From Isoetes taiwanensis (lineage: Eukaryota; Streptophyta; Lycopodiopsida; Isoetales; Isoetaceae): a stretch of DNA of 64,000 bases. The translations under genes were made by a program, and so were the position numbers. The stretch spans positions 12,593,525-12,657,524 of the forward strand of contig JAJEKV010000017.1 in NCBI GenBank assembly GCA_021234155.1. The letters are read 5' to 3'. Below, one piece after another: positions 32,940 through 44,897 of this stretch (its first letter is position 1; each line of letters begins with the position of its first letter). The notes beneath the pieces are model-generated. The model was not told the origin of the DNA. It was given only the letters and a program-made list of their open reading frames with translations, and ran no database searches.

Positions 32940-35077
32940 TGTGACGTTCCATGTATTTATATGTTGTACGTACAAATTTATGACACGTCACCATGGGGAT
33001 GTAATGGTGCATTGACCATTTATAAAATAAATCAAAAGGGTAGTTAGCTATGCTAAATTGGCATTAATTAAATAAGCAAGTTATGCACGATTACTTAATT
33101 AATAATTGAAATATGCTAATTGATTATTAATCAGGTTAATTAGCAAGTGCCACTTGGGCCAAATCGATTGGCCCTTATGAACTTGCTAATCTTGGCCTAA
33201 TCAAATTAGGGCTTCAAACCCAATTTGCCCCAAATTGATTTGGGAGCAATTGGAGAGGGAGGAGGAGCCTATTCAACTAGAGGAGCATGGAGAACTTGAG
33301 AGATAGGGGATCTAGCCAAGATACCGGTTATTAGGCTTAGTCAGCTTGAGATTCTAGTTAGAGATTAACCCTTGCTTGTTTAAATGGACGATTAATCTCT
33401 TATTGATGCTCTATTTGAAGTTATGAATGGATTTATAATTTATGGCAGTTCTTTTGCTGCACCTCCTGTGCTTGTGGGATAAAGGAGGGTAGAGACATAA
33501 AAGCTAGTAAATAGAGATGTTTTTAGCTAGAATCCCATAAATCCCAATAATTGTGGCATGTGCACAAGAACCCACCTGGCTGTGGATGTTATGCCAAGAT
33601 TGAGCACCGTAGAATGGACATCATGGTGAAGTGGAGGTGGAGCCTTGCCTAGCATGGCTACATGACTCCTATAGTGTGCTAGGCTTATAATCGGTTACTG
33701 CGTGTGGGTCGGGTATGAGTCAGATAGTTGGTCATTGCGCGTGGGTCGAGTATGAGTCTGACACTCCCTGGGTCGCAGGGGGCTCCATAGGCGCAGTGAG
33801 CCAATCTGTGGATTTTGGGGGTAAGTCGGGTATGGATGTGTAGATGCCAATGGTGCAATGATCCTCCAGCCACCCATGGAACCATTGTGCTTCGGGAGGG
33901 GATTCGTCTCTTTCCTGCCTCAATGGACCGTGGAGATGAAACCTAGATTAGTCTCAGAGGGTGATTCCATGAGATTACGTCTCCAGAAGACTACAATCAC
34001 GCCATGGAGTTACATTATTGTATTTTCTTGGGCATGTCCTTCCTTATTGCATGGCACATATTGTCGTGCTTCAAAAATTTATTTGTATGATTTTTTCTCT
34101 ATTATTATGGTGGACCATCATTGTGCACATAATAGATAAAATGTTGTTGCTAGATCAATGGCATTTATAATTTTGGGACTTGTATTGTGATTAGAGCACT
34201 CTATTCTTCTTATATAGACTCAGCTTTCTTTTCTTAGAGGTCTTATATTTTCATCTTCTAGTTAGGTAATGAGCTCGAGGTGATACGTTTTTTTTCATTT
34301 GAATGGCTTTTGTTGCCACTAACACTTCCCTTGGTCCATTGCCATTAACTTAGGGATGGAACCTTTGCAACCTCAAACTTCATGGTTGTAGTTTTGCCAC
34401 TGTGTTCTTCAATGCACTTGTATCTAGAAGGACTTGCTTTCCATGGGTTCATTTTCGCCATGCGACCGCCTTTATCTCTATGCATCACTAACAATACATT
34501 ACCACTCCTTATCTTAAACATTAGTCTGTCAACATGTCATATATCTACCTATAACCAGCTATCATTTCCTTAACTCGCAATTATTCATTTGGAAATATTC
34601 ATTTGAACCTTTTCTTTCATCGAGTCCTTTTGGTTGGCTTATTCAATTTTGTCTAGATAGAGTGGACTACCCCAGCCATTGTTCTATGTCAGCCAATGCC
34701 ATTGACATGATTTTGTTTGTTGTTATCCGAAGGCTTTGACTGTCAGTCGACCCCCCTTGAGTCTTATCCCCGGGTAGAACCCTGTTGTATTAGTAGTATG
34801 ATGTTGTTCGTTTTGATGATGGATGGGCCACCCTTCGTGGTGGCATATTATTTATGTGTATTGTTGCTAGTGCTAACATGTATGTACACTTCCGTTGTAT
34901 AGGATATCCCATAGAAGGCATGGGACGAATGACACCTCCATGCCCTTTACTCGGACATTTGGCCATCACAGATAGTCCAAGTCAGACGGAGGGCCTTCCT
35001 TTGATGATTTTGCCACGGGAGGGGAATTTCCCGTATTTATATGATGGGAGCATCGTATAGGTTCGGGGAGCATCACA
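32940..35077 (+). repeat. LTR 3 (2.1 kb), related to LTR 1 and LTR 2
   Basis: Starts TGTGACGTTCCATGTATTTA and ends GGGGAGCATCACA. The first 700 bases resemble LTR 1 (both carry blocks such as AACCCTTG, then TGTTTAAATGG or TGTACAAACAAG, and CACAAGAACCCACC). The second half aligns with LTR 1 and LTR 2 (TATAGTGTGCTAGGCTTATA, GATGGATGGGCCACCCTTCG). It is longer than the others because of an extra segment of roughly 640 bp at about 34012-34655 that they lack. A repeated block GTGTGGGTCG-GTATGAGT lies near 33705-33755. Confidence 0.8.
34012..34655. mobile_element. Extra segment inside LTR 3
   Basis: LTR 1 and LTR 2 run continuously from the CTCCGGA-GGCTA block to the TGGACAACCCTAGCC block in about 90 bases, while LTR 3 has about 640 further bases here. 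It must be an insertion in LTR 3, or less likely a loss in both others. No terminal repeats, coding motif or clear target duplication is visible, so its class is unknown. Confidence 0.5.
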
Positions 35078-36698
35078 GATTCCAAGTGATACATCTAATA
35101 TCAATATCTATAGAAGAGAGGTTGTTTGGATACCCTTGAATACCTCTGGAGGGTTCAGAGTATTGTTTTTCGTGTCCTTCTTTCTTCTTGTAAGTGACCA
35201 TTTTCCATGTTTCTTCATCGTTTTCAAGCACCTTTTCTAAGTCTACATCAGTGCTAGGATCCCTCTAATTAAAAATGATCTCATACAATCTTCATTCATA
35301 AGTGTGATTTCTAAATTGCTCATGACCAGAGCAATATCAAGAATATTGTCTCTCGCTTCAATATATCAAAATTTGATTCTGAGGTTAAGAACTTCCCGAT
35401 CGTCTTAAGATTGGTTGCTTTCACCTCCAAAGCTCTAGTTTCCATGATAACCAGTTTTTTTTTTTTTTTTTTGGGAGATCCACCCACGTTGTTTTGAGCT
35501 TATAGGGGCTCATTGATCCTGCACAGGGGCTTTACCCTCTTCCTTTTCCTTCGTAGCCATAGCATCTGTAGGAGGAGATTTAGATTCAAGAGGAGTTTTA
35601 GAATAGCTCATCTTGAGAACAAGGTTAGTATCCCTAGCAATCATAAAAGTAATATGATTACTCCATTTTGATCTAATTTGCTTAGAGATGCACACAGAGA
35701 GAAATTTATTTGGGGAATGGATACTTGAATAACATCCTCCAACATATTACCAATAGCTTGAAGGTGAGTCGGAGTCTGAAATCCTAGAGGCAGATCTGGA
35801 CATGAGACCCAAGTGGTGGTACACAGCTTAGAAAAATCCCTGGAATATATGGGGGATTCCACTTCATGATATAGCCTGGAAGGCCAGCAATAGTGGATAT
35901 TTTTTTCGTGAGAATGGCTGTATTGTACTAACCTTCCATGCAAAGAATTCTAAAAATCTTGCTATCTAGCTTAAGAATGGAAAGAAGAGGCATATTGAGA
36001 TTCCTGCTTATACCATTCTTAACCTTACTTATGGATAAGAAGTGGACAAGAAAATGGATTAAGAGTCCATTTTTAGAGTACCTATTAGTTATGGAGGAGG
36101 GATCTTCTATGACAGATAAGTCCATAATACCCTTTTTGGAATTCTCCAACACAGAAGCCTCGTTAGTATTAAAATAAAAGTCTGGAATAGGATTGACAAG
36201 AACAATTCTAAAAGATATACCATTTAGCTTGTTGCATTTGCCCATGAGGGAGACCCTTGTATGCAGCATAGTATCAGAAATCTTGGTTGCATTCTTGTCC
36301 AGATTAGAGTTCACAAATTTGATGTAGTTAAGCACAATTTTCTGCATTATGAAAAATGAAATATTGGTTGGAATAATATATGGTGTAGTCCTTGGTTGGG
36401 ATAATCTTTGCCATTCGAGAATCTAGCTCGACTTTAACATTTTTGAGCTCTTCTTCTCTTCTACAATTGGAGAGAGGTACCCTCGGTAACTTTTTGTATA
36501 TTTTAGTCTCAGCATCATCTGCACTCTCCCAGATGCGAACCATCCGAAAAGAGGCTTTCAACTTCCATTCCGTAAGATCCAATTCCTTAGCAAGGTTTTT
36601 GGTAGTCTAGACGAGATCTTTATTGATTTGCGCAAAGCTTAGTTCTTGAGGCTACAGAAATCATCCTTAGAGTGGCTATTCTTCATACGAATAATATG
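35078..36698 (-). pseudogene. Antisense L1 ORF1-like fragment (target of the L1 insertion)
   Basis: The minus-strand frame 35641-35943 contains FSKLCTTTWVSCPDLPLGFQ and THLQAIGNMLEDVIQV. These match the DUF4283-to-CCHC linker of plant L1 ORF1 proteins, where the pattern is W-V-x-L/C-P-x-L-P-L-x-F/F followed by AIGN. Flanking minus-strand frames (35928-36347, 36328-36582) may be the preceding N-terminal part with shifts. An oligo(T) run at 35457-35474 would be a poly(A) tail on this strand. The plus-strand L1 at 36713 inserted into this older fragment. The homology call rests on one motif stretch. Confidence 0.45.
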
Positions 36699-36712
36699 AT
36701 ATAGAAGAAGAT
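36699..36712 (+). repeat. L1 target-site duplication, left copy
   Basis: ATATAGAAGAAGAT, repeated exactly at 44487-44500. This defines the left end of the L1 insertion at 36713. Confidence 0.85.
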
Positions 36713-37364
36713 GATGGCGACCAGGGGACACGTCAGCAATGTGCGCCACTTTTCTTGATTCCTTTGTCCTATTCGATTCAAACCAAATTCTTGATCTTTC
36801 TGTGCTAATTTGTGCTACTTTCTGAAGCAATTGAAGGATTCAGTGTGCCAGCCTTGTAGGGGGTAGCAATTCACCTTATTCCCCTCACTTTTTCCTACTG
36901 ATGGACATCAATATCTTCACAATTATCAAACATAATGACAGATTAACCTGTGGTTTTTTGAAGGGATCTCCGATGGATCTTTGGAATTCTCTGGTCTCAA
37001 ATCAGTACTTCCCTGAAGATCTTTTTGTTCCAGAATACTCATTTGTTCCAAGCTCGGTCGAATTTTAAGTTGAAATTGTTGATTCCTGGCTTCAAGAATT
37101 CATTGGCAGAAAAGAGGTTTTGGCTTCAAGCATCTTTCATGTGCATCGTGGTTGGAGTGACTCCAAAATTGTGGTAAAGGTGTTTTCTGAGCAATGATTC
37201 ATTCTCTTGTGTCAGTTTCCTTTCATTTTGGCTTTGAGTCTGGCTCTCCAGCTTCCTAATTTCAAATTTTCTCGCCCCCTGTTTTCTCTTGCCCTTTGTT
37301 TTCCCCTCCTGCTATTTCGCACATTTTCAATCTGCTTTTGTAGTTTTCACCTGGTTCTTTCTGG

Positions 37365-39837
37365 ATGGATCTTATAAACAAAAATTACCCTAAATTTCTT
37401 TCCATCCTTCACGCATTTGCTGATCTCGACCCCTCTGATCGCGCCGAACTTCTCAAGCAGCTAAGGTCCTTTCAAGAAAATCCAAAAAAATTTATTTTCT
37501 TTGGTGACTTTGCTAACTCTTTCTCTGGACAGTGCCAAATCGATGGATCCCCTTTCCTTCAAAGTACCATGCTGGGACAATCTGTCTAAGGACCCTGATT
37601 TCAAAGGCCAATTGCCATGCATGGACCCGGATCTCCAAATTCCCATTGCTTATGGAGAAAAAAGGCCGGAACAACAGATATTCTCGGATGTATCTCTTGA
37701 GAATGCTCTTGGAACAATTCGATCATTCAAGCCTCCTTTCACAAAGAAAGCTGAAACTTTTAATGGTATTTCTTTGGATCTTCCTTTTGTTCATGCAAAA
37801 TTGAATTCTTTTCATGACTCGGCTGTCATTGTTAAAGTCAATAAGCATGGTATCAAGCTAGATAAATTATGGGCTTTCTGCTTGAATCTTCACAAAGGAA
37901 TCCTAATTAATGCTGTTTACTGGCTTCAATCTCCTTATATCATGATTGAGGGTGGTAATAGACGAACTGCCAATCTTCTGCTCAATCATGGTCCCATGGC
38001 CTTTGAATCCTTTCAACTCACATTCCTCAAATAGGATCCTAAATTTGAAGTCACCAACTTGGATAAACTGTGAGTGGCCTCGACAACTCTTCATGGCCTA
38101 AATCCTATATACTGGAATGAAGACTGTCTTAAATTGCTTTTTGGGTCAATTGGCTCCTACATATGCACGAAATATTCTCCCTATAGACCTCCAAGATCAA
38201 TTGTCCAAATTGATATCTCCAAGGAAGTTCCAATCCAAATCCCTTTTCTTGATGTATTTGGCCAAAAAACCTCCCTTCCCTTAAGGTGGTCTGGTCTGCC
38301 ACCTCATTGTCAAAATTGTAAGGTCAGGCACTTTTGTTATGAATCTTGTAAGGAATTATCACCAACTTCTGATATAAATGATAGCTCTATGACTAAGTTG
38401 ACTGCCAACAAAGAAGTCAATCATAAAGTCAATTTTGTGGTCAACAGCAGCACGGGAGTCAACGAACAGCAGAAAGGGCAAAATTCCAGGGAACATGCTC
38501 CTCATTATGATGCTTCAGACAAAATCAGAGATATTGGCTTTCCAAGTATCATCTCAAGAGACAATAAATTTCAGTGGACCAAGGTCAATGGAAGTTATAA
38601 AAGAATACAAAGAAAGAAGAAATTGAAAGACTCTCAGGCTTACAATGCAGCTGATGCATGTAAAGCAAAGAACCATGATCAAGATTCCTCCTTTACTGAA
38701 AAGGGTTCTTCACAGCAAATTAAGGTGTTACATAATGCTGGAATTGTTGCTAAAAAAATAGACAAGGTCAGCAGCCTTCATGACACCTTGAATAAGATTA
38801 TTTTGGATGCCAAAACTTCTGGCAAAAATAATGAGATCTCTCACTCATTAAACTCTAATAAGAGTAAGAGTAGTCCATTAAACAAGAAAAGCAAACATGG
38901 CAAGGTCTTAGAACCGATTTGTACAAGTAGTGACCAGCTACTTTGTGATGAAATTGATCCTAAAGACACTTTGGTGGAAGCTGTTCCTGCTCCAGTCCCT
39001 GCTTTAGCAAGTGATTGCAATCATTTCAAGCCAGCTGAAATGAGGGAGGCATCATATAATCCTCCTCAAGTTGACTCTAGGGACTGCACCAATCAAATAA
39101 CTGGTAATACCAACCAATTTCAGGTATTAGCTAACCTTAATTCTGAGTTGGATTTGGATGTAATTTTGAGCAATTCTCTTGATGGTGCAAATAAAAATTG
39201 CCAATCCCCCATTATTGATCTTTCTCCAGCTTCTGATCCCTTTCTCCCTCCACCCTCCATTATAGCTAATGACATTGCTGAGCAATTAGCTTCCTTGCAA
39301 GAGGGTCTCAGCTCTCAATCTCAGCAGGCCTGCCAATGGAATCTGATGGATGAAGAAATTGTGCAAGATACTCCAGACAGGGAGATGATCTCTCAGGATT
39401 TTGGCCAGGATCCTTGTGAAAAGACTATCATGTTAGAAGACAATGGCACTTTGAAGGAGTCTCAAGAAATGGTTGTTGCTAAATCAGGTCAGATTTCTTC
39501 ACCTCATACTTGTCCTGCTTTTTTAGATAAACCTGTTAATAATATGGATCATTCTCCTTACATAAATAAAATGTTTGAATTCATCCCTGGGGGAGTTTCT
39601 AAAGTTAGTGATGATGATATGGATAAGGAGAACTGGGAAGGTGATAAGTTTCTTATAGATTGCCCTTCTGTTGAGGTTATTTCCAGGCCTACTTCTTCTC
39701 GGGGTAAAATTGTAGCTAAATCCAAAAATTATGACACCCCCCTTGCTGAGCTCATTAATCTGCACAATACCCCAGCTGCCAACACTAGAACTAAGGTTAA
39801 AAAAGGAAAAGGAAAAAAGAAACTTCATAGATTCTGA
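37365..39837 (+). pseudogene. L1 ORF1 (gag-like, DUF4283 and zinc knuckle)
   Basis: RNA-binding ORF1 protein of plant L1. Translation probably starts at 37365 (MDLINKNYPKFLSILHAFAD). Near 37530 the frame must shift to the one that reads FKVPCWDNL and continues through the DUF4283-like part (AVIVKVNKHGIKLDKLWAFC) to a stop TAG at 38032-38034; a TGA follows at 38071. The frame then stays open to 39837: LNPIYWNEDCLKLLFGSIGS, ISKEVPIQIPF and a Cys-rich finger CQNCKVRHFCYESC, then a long polar region of about 480 residues ending in a Lys-rich tail (KVKKGKGKKKLHRF). Without the early shift and stops it would exceed 800 residues. Confidence 0.85.
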
Positions 39838-39879
39838 TTCCCTGATCTGTCCTTTTCTCTGATATTCTTAGGTTTCTCT

Positions 39880-42800
39880 ATGAGGATTCTTTCCTGGAAT
39901 GTAAGGGGAATCAAGGGCCCTATCAAAAGGAGAAGAGCTATCTCCCAAATTAGAAATTATAATGCTGACATTATTATGCTCCAGGAAGTTAAGCTTCCTA
40001 AATTTGAGATTTCCAATCTTGGTGATTGGATTTTCCCTGGTGCCTTTTCCACTTGGATTGAAGCCTCTGGGAGAAGTGGAGGTATTGTCATGATTTGGAG
40101 AAATCTGAAACATCTCTCCTTCTATAATTCCCCTTCCAAAATGTGGCAAGCAGTTACCTTTCAATTTCAGGACTCAGTTTTTGGAGTAATTAATATATAT
40201 GCCTCCACTAACCCAAAAGATAGGGAATTACTTTGGCCTGAAATTAACCTTTGGATGCATGATAATCCTATCTCTGATTGGATTATTGGGGGTGATTTTA
40301 ATAACACACCCGATTGGAACATGAAGCTTGGCAATAAAATTAAAATGTCCATTCTTGAGAGAAATAATTGGGAGTTCTTTATTTCTGATAGTGCTCCGGT
40401 TTATGTTCCCTCCTCTACTGCCTCATATACCTGGTCAAACAAACAGAAGGGTGACAAAAGAGTTTGTTGTGCTCTTGACAGATATTATGTTTGTAGTCCT
40501 AATTCCTCTCTTTGGGACAATTGTTTTGTCACTAGTGATGAAGGTAACATTATCTCAGACCATCAGCCCCAATTCCTTTGCACTAAACAGTTAACTCAAA
40601 TTCCCAGAGATGGTAATGTCTCCTACAAGTTTAACTGTGCTCTTCTTGAGAGTGAATCCTTTGTGAAGGACTTCAAGGATTTCTATCTTCACATTCCAGA
40701 AGAGGGTAATCAGTATTCCATGAAAAGATTTTATGGCAGAATTAAGAAGATCAAAAGTTGGATTAAGGAATGGTCAAAAAGAAGACATATGTCCAAAATC
40801 AATGAGAAGGAGCAGCTACTTTCCAAGATGAGGGATATTAGATCTCTTCTTCAAGATGATCCATATAATTTAAATCTGCAACTTGGTGAAGAGCTCCTTG
40901 AAAATTATCTGAAGAGTATTGAGGAAGTTGAAGCCAAGAGTTCATCTATAAAATGTAAAATTAAATTCAATAAAGACATGGACTGTGGCAGCTCCAGATT
41001 TTTCTTTAAAATGGCTAAAGTCAGGCTCCTAAGGAATTCTATCACTCAAGTAAGAACTGATGCAGGGTTGTCATTAGAAGATCCCAAGCTGATCAAAACC
41101 TTTTTCCAGGATAGCTATGCATCCCTTTTCTCCAAAATTCCTGCTCAGCTTATTGACTCAGTCAAAGAAGAGAAATTCTTGGATTTGCTAGACAAGGTAA
41201 TTCCTTTTCCCATTGATAACATGGATGATTTTTTTGTGACCCTTCCAGATGAGGTTGAGATCTTTAAGGTGCTAAGTTCCTTTGGTAAGAGTAAATCTCC
41301 TGGGCCAGATGGCCTTCCAAGTGAATTTTTTATTCACTTCTGGGATATTCTCAAGCCTGACATCATTTCTATGATTAAAGGTCTTTGGGAGGCCAATTAT
41401 CTGCATCCTTCCATATCAGCTGGCTTTATTTCTCTTATCCCCAAAGTTGACAATCCTTCTACTTTCTCTAACTGAAGGCCTATCTCCCTAACCAACAACT
41501 TCATACAAAATCTGTGCCAAAATCATAGCAAATAGAATCAAGGCTTATCTGCAAAAGAACATCTCTCTTTATCAGGCTGCTTTTTTGTCTAACAGGTTTA
41601 TTTTGGACAACTACATCACGGCTATGGAAGGTCTTCATTGGAATAGAATCTCCAACCAAAATTGTGTTCTTTTAAAGCTAGACTTCAAGAAAGCCTTTGA
41701 TACTGTCAGATGGGATTTCCTTGATCTTGCTCTCTCTAAATTTGGTTTTCATCCCAAGCTAAAGCTTTTGATTCATGGTTTGAATGCCTACTCCAACTCT
41801 GCTATCATTTTGAATGGATCCTCTTCTCAATTCTTCCCTCTAGCTCGGGGTGTTAGGCAAGGTTGCCCTCTTGCTCCAAACCTTTTTCTGATAGTGGCTG
41901 AGATGCTCACAAAGGCTGTCTTACATTTCAAAGATCTTGGAGAGCTTAAGGGTCTTAAAAAATGCCAAATAGTGATGACTCTCTCACTCTCTCTCAATAT
42001 GCTGATGACACCTTTGCTTTCTTGGATACTAATATCTCTAACATTGAATTTTTTCTTGAGATTATTAAGCAATTCTCAGCAGCTTCTGGTGTTCATTTAA
42101 ATTTGGCCAAATGTGTGATCATTGGTGATAATATTCAGCCAAATTTTGCTGATATTAAAGTTCTTAATCCCAATCAAGCATCCACTTTGCTAGGAATGCC
42201 CTTATCTCTCAATCCTAGCCTAAAAGGTCTTTGGCAACCTATCATTGACAGAATTAGAAAGAAGTTGAATAATTTCAGAGGAGGGTTATCTTTTGCTGGC
42301 AGAACTTTAATTGCTAACTCTGTATTTGCTAGCTCTCATATCTACTTTTCTTCTGCTCTACTGGCTCCAAAGGCTGTGTACTCTGAGATTGAGAAAACAA
42401 TCAGAAGATTTATTTGGAAGGGGTCACATCTGGTTGGCTGGAAGTTTGTTACCAAACCTAAAAAGATGGGGGGTTTAGGTTGCAAAAATCTTCATCTGCA
42501 AGCCTGTGCTCTTGCTGGTAAATACATCTGGAAGTCTTTATTGAATAATTCTAGTACCTCCTCTCAATTTATTGAATATTGGCTCTTATGCTCTTACCCT
42601 GAGGGACATCCTTCTATTAGCCATATCCTTCCTGATTCATGCTTCAATGTCCTCCATGCTGGTGCTAATACTTCCCCTCTTATGAGGAACATTATTAATG
42701 CATGGAATAAAGTTCAGTCTGCTTATGACTATGCTCCTCCTCAAGATCTGAACCTGCACATGACAATTTTCTGGAATCCCATTCTCAAGAACCATCCAAA

Positions 42801-43402
42801 TAAGGTCCTTGCTTTGATTACATCCGAGGGTCTACAAAAAGTGGTCAGACTATGGTTTAAAGTTTATACATGACCTTTATATCAACAACAAGTTAATCTC
42901 TTGGACCTATTTGAAGAACACTATTCATGGTACTTCAAGTGACAAAAAGGTATATTTTCATATTAAGTCTATTCTGCCTCATGTCTGGGTGAATAACATT
43001 ATTCCAAGGGCAACCAATTGGAATCTGGAGGGTAAGTGTCATTATAAAGTCAGTAAGATCTACTCTATTATAAGTAGAAATGATGACCCCTCCAAGGCAA
43101 GTTCTAAGTGGCTTATATCTGAGGAAGAAGTCAAATCTCTTTTCCAAGAGGTTTGGAACTCATATTGCTTCCCCAAGGTTAATTTCTTCATATGGCTGTT
43201 GGCTAATAAAAGTATTCATAATTTACAATTGCTTTCTAATAGGAACGCTGATATCTCTGCTTTGTGCCAACTTGGGTGTAACAGGGAGGAAAATCTTGAG
43301 CACATATTCCTTTGTCCAAAACTCAATCCCTTTTGGTCATGGTTCTTTGATAAATTGGGTCATCTTTTCCCCAATAAGATTTTAGGCAATTTATTGTCAT
43401 AA
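39880..43402 (+). pseudogene. L1 ORF2: endonuclease, reverse transcriptase, zinc finger
   Basis: Residues 1-240: APE-type endonuclease with ILSWNVRGIKGPIKRR, IIMLQEVKLP, WIIGGDFNNTPDW and ISDHQPQF. The linker follows, then the RT with SKSPGPDGLPSEFFIHFW, and a TGA at 41473-41475 where the expected PISLTN string begins, after a shift. The frame resumes at 41585 with NCVLLKLDFKKAFDTVRWDF and ARGVRQGCPLAPNLF, shifts near 41960 to TLSQYADDTFAFLD (catalytic YADD), and runs to 42873. A further frame has the zf-RVT region FPKVNFFIWLLANKS and CQLGCNREENLEHIFLC. The enzyme would perform target-primed reverse transcription; four breaks prevent it. Confidence 0.9.
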
Positions 43403-43594
43403 ATTCAAAATAATTGTGCCTTTGCTAATTCTGTCATGTTTATTGCACTTTGGAATGTCTGGAAAGCCAAGGAATAGAATGGTATATGGTAAGAAAAACT
43501 TCTCAACTTTTTGGATTAAGGTGCACTTTCAATTTGATGTTGAGTCCACTGCATCAGCACATAAAAGAAAATATGCTGATAAGTACAACAGGAA

Positions 43595-44110
43595 ATGGAA
43601 TTCAATTGGTCTTTTCAGGGGGGTCTTTTGATTTATTTGCTTCTAATCTTAATGTCATTAATTCTAATTCTGTCTTTGATGATGATACTAGCTTACTTGA
43701 AGATATGCAAGGCTAGTCTGGGGGAGGTAGAAGATAATCTTCTCAAGAAAGACATTGGCCAAGATCTCAGTTTGTTCTTTAGCCGACTCACTATAAAGGA
43801 GGCAGACTCAAACAACAGCATCAATTTAGCAAGATTGTTCTGTAGGGAAATGGTGCAGGTGTACAATATGTTCGACTTTCTTTCCATGTATCACTACTTC
43901 ATGTCAGAGAATCACTTTTCAAGGTTCAGAGAACAGTACTACACACATAGACTGCTGGCAGATCTATATGGCTCTCTGCTTTGCTTGAGTGAGGTTGATC
44001 CCTCTTGCCTTGAGGAAATTGCTGAGCAGACTGATGACTCATATACCTTTAGATCTGCTGCTCCTTTCTATGCTTACTTTAACTCTAAACTTGACTCTCC
44101 GTGCCTTTAA
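43595..44110 (+). CDS. Unrecognised C-terminal extension of L1 ORF2
   Basis: An open frame following the zinc-finger region after several stops. From about residue 40 it is well ordered: LGEVEDNLLKKDIGQDLSLF, INLARLFCREMVQVYNMFDF, YHYFMSENHFSRFREQYYTH, LADLYGSLLCLSEVDP and a Ser/Tyr-rich end. Its first 38 residues are very hydrophobic (a run of Leu/Ile), which is probably a frame artefact. I do not recognise the domain; it is not the RNase H that many plant L1 elements carry here (no Asp-Glu-Asp pattern is visible). It may be a lineage-specific C-terminal domain. Confidence 0.45.
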   Translation: MEFNWSFQGGLLIYLLLILMSLILILSLMMILAYLKICKASLGEVEDNLLKKDIGQDLSLFFSRLTIKEADSNNSINLARLFCREMVQVYNMFDFLSMYHYFMSENHFSRFREQYYTHRLLADLYGSLLCLSEVDPSCLEEIAEQTDDSYTFRSAAPFYAYFNSKLDSPCL

Positions 44111-44486
44111 ACTGCCTTGCCTCTCTCATCACTCTTGGACTCATTTCCGGCCTGGCACTATCATCAATTGCTCAATCTTATCTCCTAATCTGGCTAGAGT
44201 TTTTGATTGCTTGTTTCAGGTGCTAGCAAGGTCCAATGTTGGCTGGGGTCGGGATTCCTTCCTTACTACTGAAGTCTGTTCTGCTTCATAATTTATCTTC
44301 TCTGGTCACTATAATTTTGAGACTTGACTTGCTTCATATATTTTGAGCTATATCTCCTTCATTTATGTTGGATGAATTTGGCTAAAGACCTCTATTAAAA
44401 TGTATTCTGCTGATATAAGCAGGGTCATGTATTGTTTTTCTTGATTAATCGAAAAATCTACTCTTACTCTCAAAAAAAAAATATAT

Positions 44487-44500
44487 ATATAGAAGAAGAT
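44487..44500 (+). repeat. L1 target-site duplication, right copy
   Basis: Exact second copy of ATATAGAAGAAGAT. The sequence after it (CCAATTCTTGAATTC) should continue the pre-insertion locus from 36698. Confidence 0.85.
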
Positions 44501-44705
44501 CCAATTCTTGAATTCTGTAGATCATAAAGTTTAATATTGGTTATTAGCCTTCCCTTCCAGGGCATGAGCATCTTGATGTGCCGACTACAGGTGCATATTC
44601 GTTCTATTTATTATAGAGGTCATATATACACAGCTATTCAAGAATTATTTTCTTATTGTGCATAACTAAAGTTTATTTCTGTTAATGTCCCTTTGTGTAA
44701 CAAGC

Positions 44706-44770
44706 TAGAGAATAGAATAGAATAGAATAGATGTTTTATCGTCCACGGAGACCGATTGGCCTATGGGACC
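44706..44770 (-). repeat. LINE copy 2 3' hairpin and (TTCTA)n tail
   Basis: On the minus strand CATAGGCCAATCGGTCTCCG forms a stem AGGCC/GGTCT with loop AATC, followed by GTGGACGATAAAACATC and four to five TATTC units. Same structure as copy 1 with a changed loop. Confidence 0.85.
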
Positions 44771-44897
44771 CAAACAAAAAGAGAGTAGCAAGCCTATTAC
44801 TGTCAGGATTAAAAAACCCATGCCCCAAAGGGTTTTCGAGGGAAAAACCTTAGCAGTAATAAGTATGCTGGCACGCTGTACAATTGTATAGGACAGT

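Larger units (their letters stand above)
36713..44486 (+). mobile_element. Full-length plant L1 LINE with 14-bp target duplication
   Basis: About 7.77 kb between exact 14-bp direct repeats, starting GATGGCGACCAGGGGACACG and ending in an A-run followed by TA repeats at 44471-44486. A leader of about 650 bases precedes ORF1; ORF2 follows after a gap of about 40 bases. Intact ends and a perfect target duplication suggest a fairly recent insertion, although both ORFs already hold stops and shifts, so a damaged copy may have been mobilised in trans or decay followed insertion. Confidence 0.88.

Noticed and set aside
36639-36830. Minus-strand 63-codon frame as start of the antisense L1 fragment
   Set aside because: The exact target duplication at 36699-36712 shows that this frame crosses the boundary into the plus-strand L1 leader, so it is a chance frame.
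35510-37600. Twin-priming inversion explaining the opposite-strand L1 pieces
   Set aside because: Both strands carry the same ORF1 domain and the plus-strand L1 has complete flanking duplications, so these are two separate elements.
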